Below are positions 1 through 8,078 of a stretch of DNA of 23,131 nt, one piece after another (position 1 is the stretch's first letter; every line of letters starts with the position of its first letter). Under the pieces are notes generated by a model, which saw only the letters and a list, made by a program, of their open reading frames with translations, made no database searches and was not told the origin of the DNA. The stretch covers positions 1-23,131 of IMG/VR virus record IMGVR_UViG_3300046689_000144. One strand, 5' to 3'. The position numbers and the translations under genes are program-made. The stretch is from a virus.

Positions 1-1
1 G

Positions 2-253
2 GAGCACGTCGCGAAGAACCGCACGACGCGGATCGTGTTCCCGCCGCACGTCACCGAGGTCATCGCCCGGCAGCGCGACGCCGTGGCCTACCTCGCGAAG
101 CGCAAGCAGGGCCAGCGGCTGGCCGAGACGCAGCAGGACGCGCCGTCGAGGCCGAACCCGCTGCTCGACCCGAAGGTCCGCGCGAAGGCGCTGGCCGCAC
201 GCAAGCTGAAGGCCGCGAAGCGCCGCGCGCGTCGCGAGGCCCGCAGCAAGTAG
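2..253 (+). CDS. Hypothetical protein with basic tail, 5' end cut by window edge
   Basis: The reading frame is open from the left edge, so the gene probably begins upstream. An internal GTG at 35 is possible but has no Shine-Dalgarno sequence, and the codons before it read naturally (EHVAKNRTTR). The visible part has a predicted helical segment (VTEVIARQRDAVAYLAKRKQ), a Pro-rich linker, and a C-terminal tail of about 30 residues that is almost entirely Lys, Arg and Ala. Such a tail suggests nucleic-acid binding or a nucleoprotein role, but this is inference from composition only. I do not recognise a family. It is followed by a strong hairpin and then the next plus-strand gene, with which it may be co-transcribed. 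Confidence 0.6.
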   Translation, partial: EHVAKNRTTRIVFPPHVTEVIARQRDAVAYLAKRKQGQRLAETQQDAPSRPNPLLDPKVRAKALAARKLKAAKRRARREARSK

Positions 254-260
254 TTCATCC

Positions 261-282
261 GCCGGGGGCTTCGGCCCCCGGC
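261..282 (+). terminator. 9-bp GC stem with UUCG tetraloop between two plus-strand genes
   Basis: Bases 261-269 (gccgggggc) pair perfectly with 274-282 around the loop TTCG. The hairpin lies 8 bases after the first gene's stop and 19 bases before the next start. UUCG-capped stems are unusually stable and common in intrinsic terminators and mRNA-end hairpins. No T-run follows on the plus strand (CTTCACTGG), so it may act as an RNA-stabilising or attenuating hairpin and not as a full terminator. Confidence 0.55.
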
Positions 283-301
283 CTTCACTGGAGACACGAC
301 G

Positions 302-586
302 ATGAGAGATCCGAAGAGCATCGCCCGCGTGAGCGGCTACTCGATGTCGCAGGAGTATCACCTCGACTGGGAGACACACACCGCCATGTTCTGTCAGGAG
401 GTCTGCACCGAGGCGCGCTCGCTCTCGATGCCGACCACGCAGGCCATGCGCCACGACCGCACGCTGACGCTGCTGGGCGACCCGCCCGTGCGCGGCGTGA
501 CCTTCACCATCGTTGGCCCCCTCGGCCCGCCTGCGCGCCACGCGCTGGCCTCCGGGTGGGTCCAGAAGCAGGAGAACCCGACGTGA
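302..586 (+). CDS. Hypothetical protein, 94 aa
   Basis: ATG start preceded by GGAG at 290-293, a well-placed ribosome-binding site. The product is a small soluble protein with no signal peptide or membrane segment. It has two Cys in CQEVC (about residues 31-35), and a C-terminal half (GVTFTIVGPLGPP) that looks like a short beta segment followed by a loop. I do not recognise a family. It ends in GTGA shared with the start of the next gene, so translation of the two is probably coupled. It belongs to the short plus-strand cluster facing the structural genes, a position where phages often keep small accessory genes; no function can be assigned. Confidence 0.65.
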   Translation: MRDPKSIARVSGYSMSQEYHLDWETHTAMFCQEVCTEARSLSMPTTQAMRHDRTLTLLGDPPVRGVTFTIVGPLGPPARHALASGWVQKQENPT

Positions 587-1026
587 CCATCGACGTGACC
601 ATCCAGACCAACGGCACCGACTACCGGGCGCAGGGCACCACCGTGCGCCTGCCCCCGGAGGTGCATCAGGTCCGCTACAACCCCGCCGACTCGGGGCGCA
701 CCGCCGAGGTGATCGGCGACCGGCGCAAGCTCGCCCGCACGCTGCGGGAGGCGGGCTACACCGTCGTCTGGGAAGATGACAACCCGGCGGTCGCGCTCGG
801 CTCGCGCACGTCTCCGGCACGCAAGGCGGCGTCGGCGAAGAACGGCACGCTGTCGCGGGGGCGCCCGCGCTCCGAGGCGCTGCTCTGTCCTGAGCCGCTA
901 CTCTCGACGCTGATGGCGCTCGACAAGGGCACGCTGGCCGACGTGATCCACGTCGCGCTGCGCGGACGGCTGGCGGGCGACACGCTGCGCGAGACGCTGG
1001 CGCTCAGAGAGGATGCGACACCATGA
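583..1026 (+). CDS. Hypothetical protein, 147 aa, GTG start
   Basis: I place the start at GTG 583 and not at the earlier in-frame ATG 556. GGAG at 571-574 sits 8 bases upstream, and the GTG overlaps the previous stop (GTGA), the usual coupled arrangement here. The N-terminal 65 residues look like a small alpha/beta unit (VTIDVTIQTNGTDYRAQG..., then RRKLARTLREAGYTVVWED). A basic Ser/Ala/Arg linker follows (about residues 68-95), then a Leu-rich helical C-terminus (STLMALDKGTLADVIHVAL...). No family recognised. It overlaps the next gene by ATGA (1023-1026), so the two are probably translated together. Confidence 0.65.
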   Translation: MTIDVTIQTNGTDYRAQGTTVRLPPEVHQVRYNPADSGRTAEVIGDRRKLARTLREAGYTVVWEDDNPAVALGSRTSPARKAASAKNGTLSRGRPRSEALLCPEPLLSTLMALDKGTLADVIHVALRGRLAGDTLRETLALREDATP

Positions 1027-1217
1027 CTTGGACGTTTCCGCAGGCGATGCGCGAACTGCACCGCAGGAACACCGAGCACCTCGCGGAGCTTGAGGCGACC
1101 ATTCGCGAGCGTGACGGCGAGGCGGGGATCGAGAAGCTGAAGGCCGACATCGCGGCGCTGCCGCCGCGCCCGCCGGGCTGGGAGAACGAGGTGCCCCACT
1201 GGAGCGACGACGACTAG
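1023..1217 (+). CDS. Hypothetical small helical protein, 64 aa
   Basis: The ATG overlaps the preceding stop as ATGA. The product is mostly one long predicted amphipathic helix (residues about 5-45, rich in Glu, Arg, Leu and Ala, heptad-like), then a Pro-rich turn (PPRPPGW) and an acidic end (WSDDD). This composition suits a small coiled-coil or protein-binding partner, but no family is recognised. Its TAG stop (1215-1217) is immediately followed by the complement of the stop codon of the leftward 1601-aa gene, so there is no intergenic space between the convergent genes. Confidence 0.6.
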   Translation: MTWTFPQAMRELHRRNTEHLAELEATIRERDGEAGIEKLKADIAALPPRPPGWENEVPHWSDDD

Positions 1218-4200
1218 CTACATCGGCTGGGCGGCGGGCATCGCGCTCGCCGCCGCGTCCTGCGCCTCCGGCGAGTCGTCCTGACTCGCCTGCCACTGCT
1301 GGTAGAGCTTCATCCCCACGCCCGTCGAGAGCAGCGTCGCCATCAGGTTCGCGTCGCCCTTCCGCAGCCGGTGCTCAAACTCCGCGAGCGAGTAGCCGTG
1401 ATGGGCAGCGGCCTTCTCCACGATCTGCCGGAACTGCTCAAACATCGGCGTCGCGTCGGAGAGGTCGAGCTTGTAGGGCGTGCCGTACAGCTGCCCCGTG
1501 TTCTGGATCTCCTGAATGATGCCCGTCCACGCCTTCGCGCTGTAGTCGGCGGGCGTCTCGCCCCGCGCTCGCGCGTGCGCCTGCATCACCGCCTTCAGGA
1601 TCGGATACTGCGCGTCGGAGATCTTGCCGGGCACGGTGCCGAGGTAGATGCCCCGCGTCGGATCCTCGGCGAGCTTGGAATGGTGCGTGTCGGCGGTCAC
1701 CGGATCCGGCAGACCCCAGAGCGCGCCCTGCATATCGCCGATCTTCAGGTCGCCCACCGGCTCGCCCCGCATCGCCCGGTTGAGCGCCTCGACCCGCACC
1801 GTCTCCATCGGCATCTGGATCAGCCCGCTCTTGCCGTAGTACGCGCCGCCCTGCATCCGCCAGTCGGGCTGGATGAGCGGCTCGCCCTTGATGCGGCGCT
1901 GCAGGTAGACCGACGCCTGCCGGATGTTCTGCGCGACCGTCGTGCGCGGCGAGGTGGCCGCGAGGTAGCCCGCTGCCTCCTTCATCAGGTCGGGGCCGTA
2001 GACGTGCTCGATGTAGCTGCCCTGCAGCTTCCACCACGCGTGCCCGCCCTGCGTCTTGAGCCACGCGTCGCCGAGCGCCGCCATTTCGTGATACCGCTCT
2101 TCGTACTTCGGCCCCTCGACAAAGCTGCGCCAGTTCCGCACGTCGGTGAACGGGCCGGTGCCGAGATGCGGCGGCAACTTGTCGGCGGTGTAGATGGCGC
2201 TCTGCCGCGCCGCCTCACGCACGTTGGGGTTCGGGTCGAGCGCCGTGGCCTCCGGCCCCTCCGCAACCTTCGTCGCTGAGCGCACCTGATCGGCGACGTT
2301 GCCCTTCTCGTTCACGATGCGCTTGGAGGCGTCGAGGTAGACGAGCTTAGTGCCGACCGGATACTGCGACGCCACGTCGGTCGTCGGGCGCAGCGCCTCG
2401 GCCTGCGCGGCGAGCTTGTCAGCGCGGGCGGTGTCGCCTGCGGTGCGCGCGGCGTCGCTCTCGGCGCGGAGGATCTTGCCGTAGGGGGTGTCTTCCGCCG
2501 ACGACACCCAGCCGCCGAAGAAGCGGTCGCCCTTCGCCAGTTCGGGGCGCATCGTCTTCACGTACTTCGTGATGTCGGCAGCGGTGAAGTTCGCGAGCGG
2601 CTTCACCATGACGTTGGTGCTGTCGCTGTTCGGGTAGAGGCCCGTCATCGACCCCGTGTCCGGTTTGATCCCGGTCTTCAGATCGACGGTGATGCCGTCG
2701 CCCTGCACGATGTCGTTGTAGATGCTCTGCGCGGTGGTGTGCTTGAACGCGCCGAGCCGGAGCTTGTTCGACGGGATCGCGACCGACGTGGGATCGACCG
2801 GCGGCGCGGCCTTCGGGGCTTTGTCGGTCGCCGTCTCGGGCGGCAGCGTCACGTCGCTCGACACGGGCACGTCCGCGCCGAGGATCTTGGGGTCCGAGAT
2901 CACCCCGCGCAACCAGACCCGTCCGTCGATGTAGCCTGCCATTCGTAAATTGTTCAGCGTGGTCGTGTTGATGCCGGTGACGATCCCGCCGTTCTTCGTG
3001 CGGGTCGGCCAGCCCTGCGCCTCCAACGCCTTGAGCTTGTTGAGCGCCTCGCTCTGTGAGGGCGTGAGCGGCGGCTGCTCGGCGACCGGATGTCCGTTGA
3101 TGTCGAAGTACTCGCGGGGCTTCAGCCCCTTCATGCCCTTGCCCGCCGCCATGCCGAGGCCGACCACGCCCGCGCCCATCCCGGCGGCTTCAAACACCGC
3201 GTGCCGCGTCTCGTCGTCTGGGATCAGGCTCTTCGCGAGGTCGGTGTCGGCCAGCGCCTGCGACGACAGCCCGATGGCCGGGCCGATGGCCGCTTGCGTG
3301 CCCGCCGCCTTCAGCCCCTGCCCCAGCCGGGTGGCGAACCCGCCCGCCCGCCGGGCCGCAGGCGTCAGCGCCGCTGCCGCTTCCTCGCCCGCCGCCGCCA
3401 GACCCCCGCCACGCAGCCCCAGTGCCCCGAGGGCGGCTTGGGTGCCCCCGCCGATGACTTTGCCCGGTCGGCCCTCCACGACGCCTTCTAGGCCCGTCTG
3501 GAGGCCCGCAGCGGCCATCGCCGCCGCCAGCCCCTTCCCGATCATCTCGACGGGCCGGGCGAGCCGGGTCGCTGCCGCCAGCGGGCGTGCCCCCTCGACC
3601 CCGAGGAACGCGGCATTGAGCGGCGAGGTCTGCTCGGCGATCAGGTTCGCCAGCTTCTGCAGGTGCGGGTGCGCCGGGCCGAGGTCGGGCGCATTGACCA
3701 TCTGCGTCTGCAGCCACTCGGGCAGGCTGCTGGCCCCCGCCGTGGCGACCGGCGTGTTCGCGAGCGTGTCGTAGACGCGGCTCTCGGTCTGCGGGTCCAG
3801 TAGCTGCTGCTCTTCAAGGGTCGAGTCGATCTGATCCTGCTGCTGCAGGATCCGCCGATGGTCATCAAGGGCCGGGTCCACGCTGCCGCCGGAGCCGTAG
3901 ACGGTGTCGGGGCGGGCCGCATCGAGCACGCCCGGCGTCGGGCCGCGCCCGTTCAGGATGTTGTGGTGCTCGGCGTCGGCCTCGGTCGCGGTCAGGTCTT
4001 GATGCCCGAGCGCCGCCAGCCCGCCGTAATCCTTCAGCGACAGTTCCAGCAGCGCCCGGCGCATCACGGTCGCCATCGCCTCATTGGTGCCCGTCCGCAG
4101 CGCCTGCGCCATCGCGAGCTTCGTCTTCGCCGACAGCAGGTTGTAGACCGGCGAGCGCATCACGCGCACCGTCACCGCTGCCGCCGGAGCCGCCAGCGCG

Positions 4201-6023
4201 CCCGCGCCCACCATCCCGAACAGCCCCGCCCCGGCGTGGTGCGCGGCGAACCCGGCCCCGCCCTCAAACCCGGCCAGCGTCGCCATCGACCCGAACAGCC
4301 CGCCGCCGACGTGTCCCACGCGCCGCTCGGCGGTGGACGCCGCCGCGTCGCTCAGGCGCTTCCAGAACGCAAACTCGTTGCTCTGGTCGCGGACCTTCGT
4401 GCCCATCAGCGCGTCGCGCGTCGTCTCGACCTCGCCGCGCGCGGCCTTCATCGCGCCCTTCATCGACTCGTCGGCCATCGACGTGAGGAACCCGCGCCCG
4501 TTCGCGCCCGCGACGATGTTGCCCCAGTCGGCGGCGAGGCCGCGCAGCTGTTGCGCGTTCATCTCCGGCCCGAAGGACCGCACCGTCTCGGCCAGCTTCG
4601 CGATGTTGTTCGTGAACCCCGGATCGGTCGAGACGAACTCGCCCGCCGCGTTAATGTCGCCGAAGTTCATCCGCAGCGCGTCGATGCGCCGCGCGAGCGG
4701 CCCGGTCGCCATGCGCGTGCCCATCAGGTCGGTGTTGATCACGTCGCCGATGTCGCCCATCGTCTGCGCGATCTGCTGCTCGGCGGTGCTCTGCGCGCCG
4801 CGCGCGATGCCGCGCTGGATCACCTGCCCTTGGAATGAGCGCGGGCTTGCCATGCCGACGCGCTGCATCTCCGGCCCGAGGCCGCTGACCACGTCCTGCA
4901 GGCGGCTCGCCGCGTCCTGCAGCGCCGAGATGTTCGTGTCCGACGGGTTCAGCGCGCCGCGTCCGGTGGCGAGGGATGCGCGGATCTCTTCCAGCGCCTG
5001 CTTCGATTCGGGCGCGAGGTTCACGACGGCCATGCCATGCGCCTGCAGCAGCCCGTCGGCGGTCGCGCGGATGTTGTCGCGGATCCCCTTCAGCTTCGGG
5101 CCGATGTCGGGCTGCAGCCGTGCCGCGTAGGCGGCGTCGAGCGAGGTGCCGATGTTGTCGGCCTGCTGCTGCGCGAAGTCTACGATGCCCTGCAGCCCGC
5201 CGCCCTCGCGCCACGGGTAGGCGGCTGACAGCGGCACGTCCTGAATGATCTGCTGCGCGTTCTTGCCGACGAACTTCTTCCACGCCTCTTTGCCCGGCGC
5301 GATGACGCGCCCGAGGCTCTTCTCGGCGGCGCTCTCCAGAAACGGCGCGAGCCGCGACAGTACGGGCGTCGCCGAATCGATCACGGCCCCGCCGATGCCG
5401 CCGTAGACCGCGCCCGTCTCCGCGTCGTTGTCGAGCAGCTGTCCGTAGAGCGCGCCCTTGCCGATGTTCTGCGCGGCCCAGTTCGTCGCCTTCCCCGCGC
5501 CTGCGGGTAGCTCCGGCAGCACGGCATCCATCGCGAGCATCGAGCCGATGTCTCCGGCGACGCCGCCCAGCCGCTCGCCCGCGTTCTTCAACCCGAGCGG
5601 CCCGGTCGGGCCACTCAGCGCCTCCAGCTTCGCCGCGACCGACTCAGGATCCTCACTGCTCAGATACTGCTCGGCGTTCGGGTCAGGCGAGAAGCGCGCC
5701 GCGAACCGCGCGGCGTTGAGCGGCGCTTCGATCACGTTGGTCGCGATCTTCTTGCCCTCGCCGACGAGCGCCGTGAACGGGTTCATCTGCCGGATGTAGT
5801 CGTCGTAAATCGACGCGCCCGGCAGGTTCTTGTATTCCTCGGGCACGGGTGGCGGCATCAGCTGCTTCTGCAGGCGGTCGAGCCACGTCTCGCTCGTGTC
5901 TTCCTCCGGCGGCACGTCCACGTAGGACGGCAACGCCGGGAGGCCACCGCCCGCGCGCACGGTCGCCGGGGACAGCGAGAGCGGCGTGCTGGGGCCGACG
6001 ACCGAGATGTCGCCCTTCGCCAT
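1218..6023 (-). CDS. Giant internal virion/ejection protein candidate with modular C-terminus, 1601 aa
   Basis: The last and largest gene of the leftward block; its ATG follows directly on the previous stop (TAGATG). Residues 1-120 are Pro-rich. Long helical stretches fill about 120-560. Three Gly/Ala-rich hydrophobic zones (about 571-625, 825-893 and 938-970) could insert into a membrane. The last 600 residues look different: a possible winged-helix segment from L986 (LTPSQSEALNKLKALE, then GYIDGRVW); a module from about F1093 (TVDLKTG, FFGGW, LVYLDAS); and a module around Y1353 (LAATSPRTTVAQN) with TADTHH at 1443-1448 and AWTGI near W1499. These last two resemble modules I associate with large multidomain phage proteins, but I cannot name them securely. 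The position after nozzle and ejection-type genes suggests packaging and injection with the DNA. Function is inferred from size, composition and context; the reading frame is certain. Confidence 0.6.
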   Translation of the reverse strand: MAKGDISVVGPSTPLSLSPATVRAGGGLPALPSYVDVPPEEDTSETWLDRLQKQLMPPPVPEEYKNLPGASIYDDYIRQMNPFTALVGEGKKIATNVIEAPLNAARFAARFSPDPNAEQYLSSEDPESVAAKLEALSGPTGPLGLKNAGERLGGVAGDIGSMLAMDAVLPELPAGAGKATNWAAQNIGKGALYGQLLDNDAETGAVYGGIGGAVIDSATPVLSRLAPFLESAAEKSLGRVIAPGKEAWKKFVGKNAQQIIQDVPLSAAYPWREGGGLQGIVDFAQQQADNIGTSLDAAYAARLQPDIGPKLKGIRDNIRATADGLLQAHGMAVVNLAPESKQALEEIRASLATGRGALNPSDTNISALQDAASRLQDVVSGLGPEMQRVGMASPRSFQGQVIQRGIARGAQSTAEQQIAQTMGDIGDVINTDLMGTRMATGPLARRIDALRMNFGDINAAGEFVSTDPGFTNNIAKLAETVRSFGPEMNAQQLRGLAADWGNIVAGANGRGFLTSMADESMKGAMKAARGEVETTRDALMGTKVRDQSNEFAFWKRLSDAAASTAERRVGHVGGGLFGSMATLAGFEGGAGFAAHHAGAGLFGMVGAGALAAPAAAVTVRVMRSPVYNLLSAKTKLAMAQALRTGTNEAMATVMRRALLELSLKDYGGLAALGHQDLTATEADAEHHNILNGRGPTPGVLDAARPDTVYGSGGSVDPALDDHRRILQQQDQIDSTLEEQQLLDPQTESRVYDTLANTPVATAGASSLPEWLQTQMVNAPDLGPAHPHLQKLANLIAEQTSPLNAAFLGVEGARPLAAATRLARPVEMIGKGLAAAMAAAGLQTGLEGVVEGRPGKVIGGGTQAALGALGLRGGGLAAAGEEAAAALTPAARRAGGFATRLGQGLKAAGTQAAIGPAIGLSSQALADTDLAKSLIPDDETRHAVFEAAGMGAGVVGLGMAAGKGMKGLKPREYFDINGHPVAEQPPLTPSQSEALNKLKALEAQGWPTRTKNGGIVTGINTTTLNNLRMAGYIDGRVWLRGVISDPKILGADVPVSSDVTLPPETATDKAPKAAPPVDPTSVAIPSNKLRLGAFKHTTAQSIYNDIVQGDGITVDLKTGIKPDTGSMTGLYPNSDSTNVMVKPLANFTAADITKYVKTMRPELAKGDRFFGGWVSSAEDTPYGKILRAESDAARTAGDTARADKLAAQAEALRPTTDVASQYPVGTKLVYLDASKRIVNEKGNVADQVRSATKVAEGPEATALDPNPNVREAARQSAIYTADKLPPHLGTGPFTDVRNWRSFVEGPKYEERYHEMAALGDAWLKTQGGHAWWKLQGSYIEHVYGPDLMKEAAGYLAATSPRTTVAQNIRQASVYLQRRIKGEPLIQPDWRMQGGAYYGKSGLIQMPMETVRVEALNRAMRGEPVGDLKIGDMQGALWGLPDPVTADTHHSKLAEDPTRGIYLGTVPGKISDAQYPILKAVMQAHARARGETPADYSAKAWTGIIQEIQNTGQLYGTPYKLDLSDATPMFEQFRQIVEKAAAHHGYSLAEFEHRLRKGDANLMATLLSTGVGMKLYQQWQASQDDSPEAQDAAASAMPAAQPM

Positions 6024-8069
6024 CTACTGCTCCTGCCGCACGATCTGCCCGGCGGCGTTGCGCCCGAGGATCTTGTAGCGTTTGTTCGTCTCCGGGTCGG
6101 TGTAGATCAGCCCGGCCCCTTCCGTCGAGACGACGCCCTGCGCGGACGCGGCGGCTTTTTGTGCGGGCGCGGCCTGCGCTTCCGTCGCGCCGGGGATCAG
6201 CTTCCGGCCCCCGCTCGCGCGGATCTGCGCGGGCGACTGCGAGACACCGCCCGCCACCCCGCCGCCACCCCGGAACTTCGTGGCCTGCTCGGCTGCTGCC
6301 GCCTCGGCGGCGTCCTTCGCGTCGGCCTCACGCGCCCACTTCGGTCGGATGGGATCGTTGGTGGACCCGACGCCGGGCAGCATATAGATCTGCGGCGGGA
6401 TCCCGCGCGCCTCCAGCTGCGACTGGTAGCCGTCCACCAGCTGCTCGGCCCCGGCCTTCGATGCCTCGTAGGACCGCTTGAGCACGTCGGCCATCTGCGC
6501 CCGCTGCTCGGGCAGCAGCGACTGCCCGCCCCAGACGCGATAGGCGATGGCCCGCGCGTTCGACACGCCCGCCCGCGCCAATTCGATCCGCGCGCTCTCC
6601 TGATCGCCCACGCGCGCCGAGCCGGGATGTTTCGCGCGAATGAACTCCGCGATCAGCGTCTGGTCGGTGACGGCGTTGGGGTTCGGGTCATCCATCGTTC
6701 GGAGGAACTGGTCGTAGAGGTTCCCCTGCACCTGCGCGGCCTGATAGACCTTGTTGCGCGCCAGTTCCGCCGCGCGGCTCCGCGCGAACATATCCAGCTG
6801 CGGGGAGATCCCGCCGCCGCTGTCCCGTAGGTGCGCGGCCTGCGCGTCGAGCAGCGCGTTGGCCTTGCGCGCGTGCTCCAGCGCGAGCGTCTTCATCTCC
6901 TCCGACTGCGTCTCGTCGGTGGCGACCTTGTTCCACTCGTCCTTCCGCAGCTGCGCGATGACGGCGGGCAGCGGCTCCTGCCCCGTGCGCGCCTTGATCA
7001 TCGCGATGTGATCCTGCACCTCACTCTCGACCTTCTGCTCGATGGCCGAGGTCGTCGCGCCGCGCCCGGCGCTCACCGGCAGCGCGTCAGTCAGTTCGCG
7101 CCAGACCGACAGCGGTTTCGTCTCGCCGTCGATGCGGATCGCCATCGTCTCATCGAGCTTCGACTCATCGAACAGCCGCCCGGCGTCCTTGGCGTCCTGC
7201 CGCATTTTGTCGATGACCTTCGTCAGCCTGCCCCCGAGGTAATCCTTACGCCGCGTGTCCGCGCCGACCTCGACGCCGCGCCACGCGTCCATCACGTTGA
7301 TGCCCTGCTTGGCATAGAGCGGCGCCTGCGACTTCAACCACGCGAGGCCGTCGGCGGGGTTCGCAAACGACTTCGCCTTCTCGGCGAGCGCCGCGATGAT
7401 CGACGTGTTGTGCTCCAGCCGCTGCTGCTCGTCCTGCCACAGCTGGTGGTCGCGCGCGTAGGCGTCCTTCGCCTGCTGATACTTGAAGAGGCCGCGCTCC
7501 TTCAGGTCCGCGTTGTAGGCTTGGTTGCCCGCGTTGGCGCCCTGCAGCACGCCTGCCGCTGCCGCCTTGCCGCCGGTCAGCCCGGCGACGAGCGCCGCGA
7601 TGCCGGGCACGACGCCCTGCAGGATGTTGCGCTTGGTGCTCGGGTAGAGCGTGCGCTCATCGAGCGGCCCCGGCGGCGTCGGGGGCGGCGTGTAGCCGGT
7701 GCTGACGGGCGTGTCCCCCAGCGTGTATTGCCCCGGATCCGCCGCGCCTGCGGTCGTCACCGCCGGACCCGCGCCGAGGCCCAACCCCTGCTGCAGGTCC
7801 GGCCCGAGGCCCGCCGTGGCCGACCCGGCGTTTGGACCCGCGTAGGGCGACTCGTCCATCGGCGAGGGGCCAGCCCCCCCGCCCGCGCTCATCATCGCGG
7901 CAATCGCCGCCAGTGGGCTGGAGGCGCCCGGCCCGCTGAGCGCCGACAGATCCGGCATCGTCGGCGCGGGCATCGAGGCTGCTGGCGTCATCGCATACTG
8001 CGCCTGCGGCGCCAGCAGCGACTGGAGCGGGTTCGGGTTGCCGAGCAGCTGCTGGAACGGATCCACCAT
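6024..8069 (-). CDS. Probable internal virion (ejection) protein, 681 aa
   Basis: Residues 1-145 are disordered and rich in Pro, Gly and Ala. Residues about 145-185 form a hydrophobic Gly/Ala segment (ILQGVVPGIAALVAGLTGG) that could cross or dent a membrane. The middle 400 residues are strongly helical and charged (for example ERGLFKYQQAKDAYARDHQL). The C-terminus has an Ala/Glu helix, a Gly-rich linker and a small end domain (IYTDPETNKRYKILG). This pattern of disordered head, hydrophobic patch and long helices, together with its place beside three similar genes downstream of the tail genes, fits proteins that podoviruses store in the head and eject to build a DNA channel. No enzyme motif is visible. 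The upstream neighbour ends 9 bases before the ATG; its ribosome-binding site is weak (AGGGC), so translation may depend on coupling. Confidence 0.5.
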   Translation of the reverse strand: MVDPFQQLLGNPNPLQSLLAPQAQYAMTPAASMPAPTMPDLSALSGPGASSPLAAIAAMMSAGGGAGPSPMDESPYAGPNAGSATAGLGPDLQQGLGLGAGPAVTTAGAADPGQYTLGDTPVSTGYTPPPTPPGPLDERTLYPSTKRNILQGVVPGIAALVAGLTGGKAAAAGVLQGANAGNQAYNADLKERGLFKYQQAKDAYARDHQLWQDEQQRLEHNTSIIAALAEKAKSFANPADGLAWLKSQAPLYAKQGINVMDAWRGVEVGADTRRKDYLGGRLTKVIDKMRQDAKDAGRLFDESKLDETMAIRIDGETKPLSVWRELTDALPVSAGRGATTSAIEQKVESEVQDHIAMIKARTGQEPLPAVIAQLRKDEWNKVATDETQSEEMKTLALEHARKANALLDAQAAHLRDSGGGISPQLDMFARSRAAELARNKVYQAAQVQGNLYDQFLRTMDDPNPNAVTDQTLIAEFIRAKHPGSARVGDQESARIELARAGVSNARAIAYRVWGGQSLLPEQRAQMADVLKRSYEASKAGAEQLVDGYQSQLEARGIPPQIYMLPGVGSTNDPIRPKWAREADAKDAAEAAAAEQATKFRGGGGVAGGVSQSPAQIRASGGRKLIPGATEAQAAPAQKAAASAQGVVSTEGAGLIYTDPETNKRYKILGRNAAGQIVRQEQ

Positions 8070-8078
8070 CGGAGTGCC

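Noticed and set aside
556-582. ATG 556 as the start of the 147-aa gene
   Set aside because: GTG 583 has GGAG 8 bases before it and the GTGA overlap typical of this cluster; ATG 556 does not have a good site.
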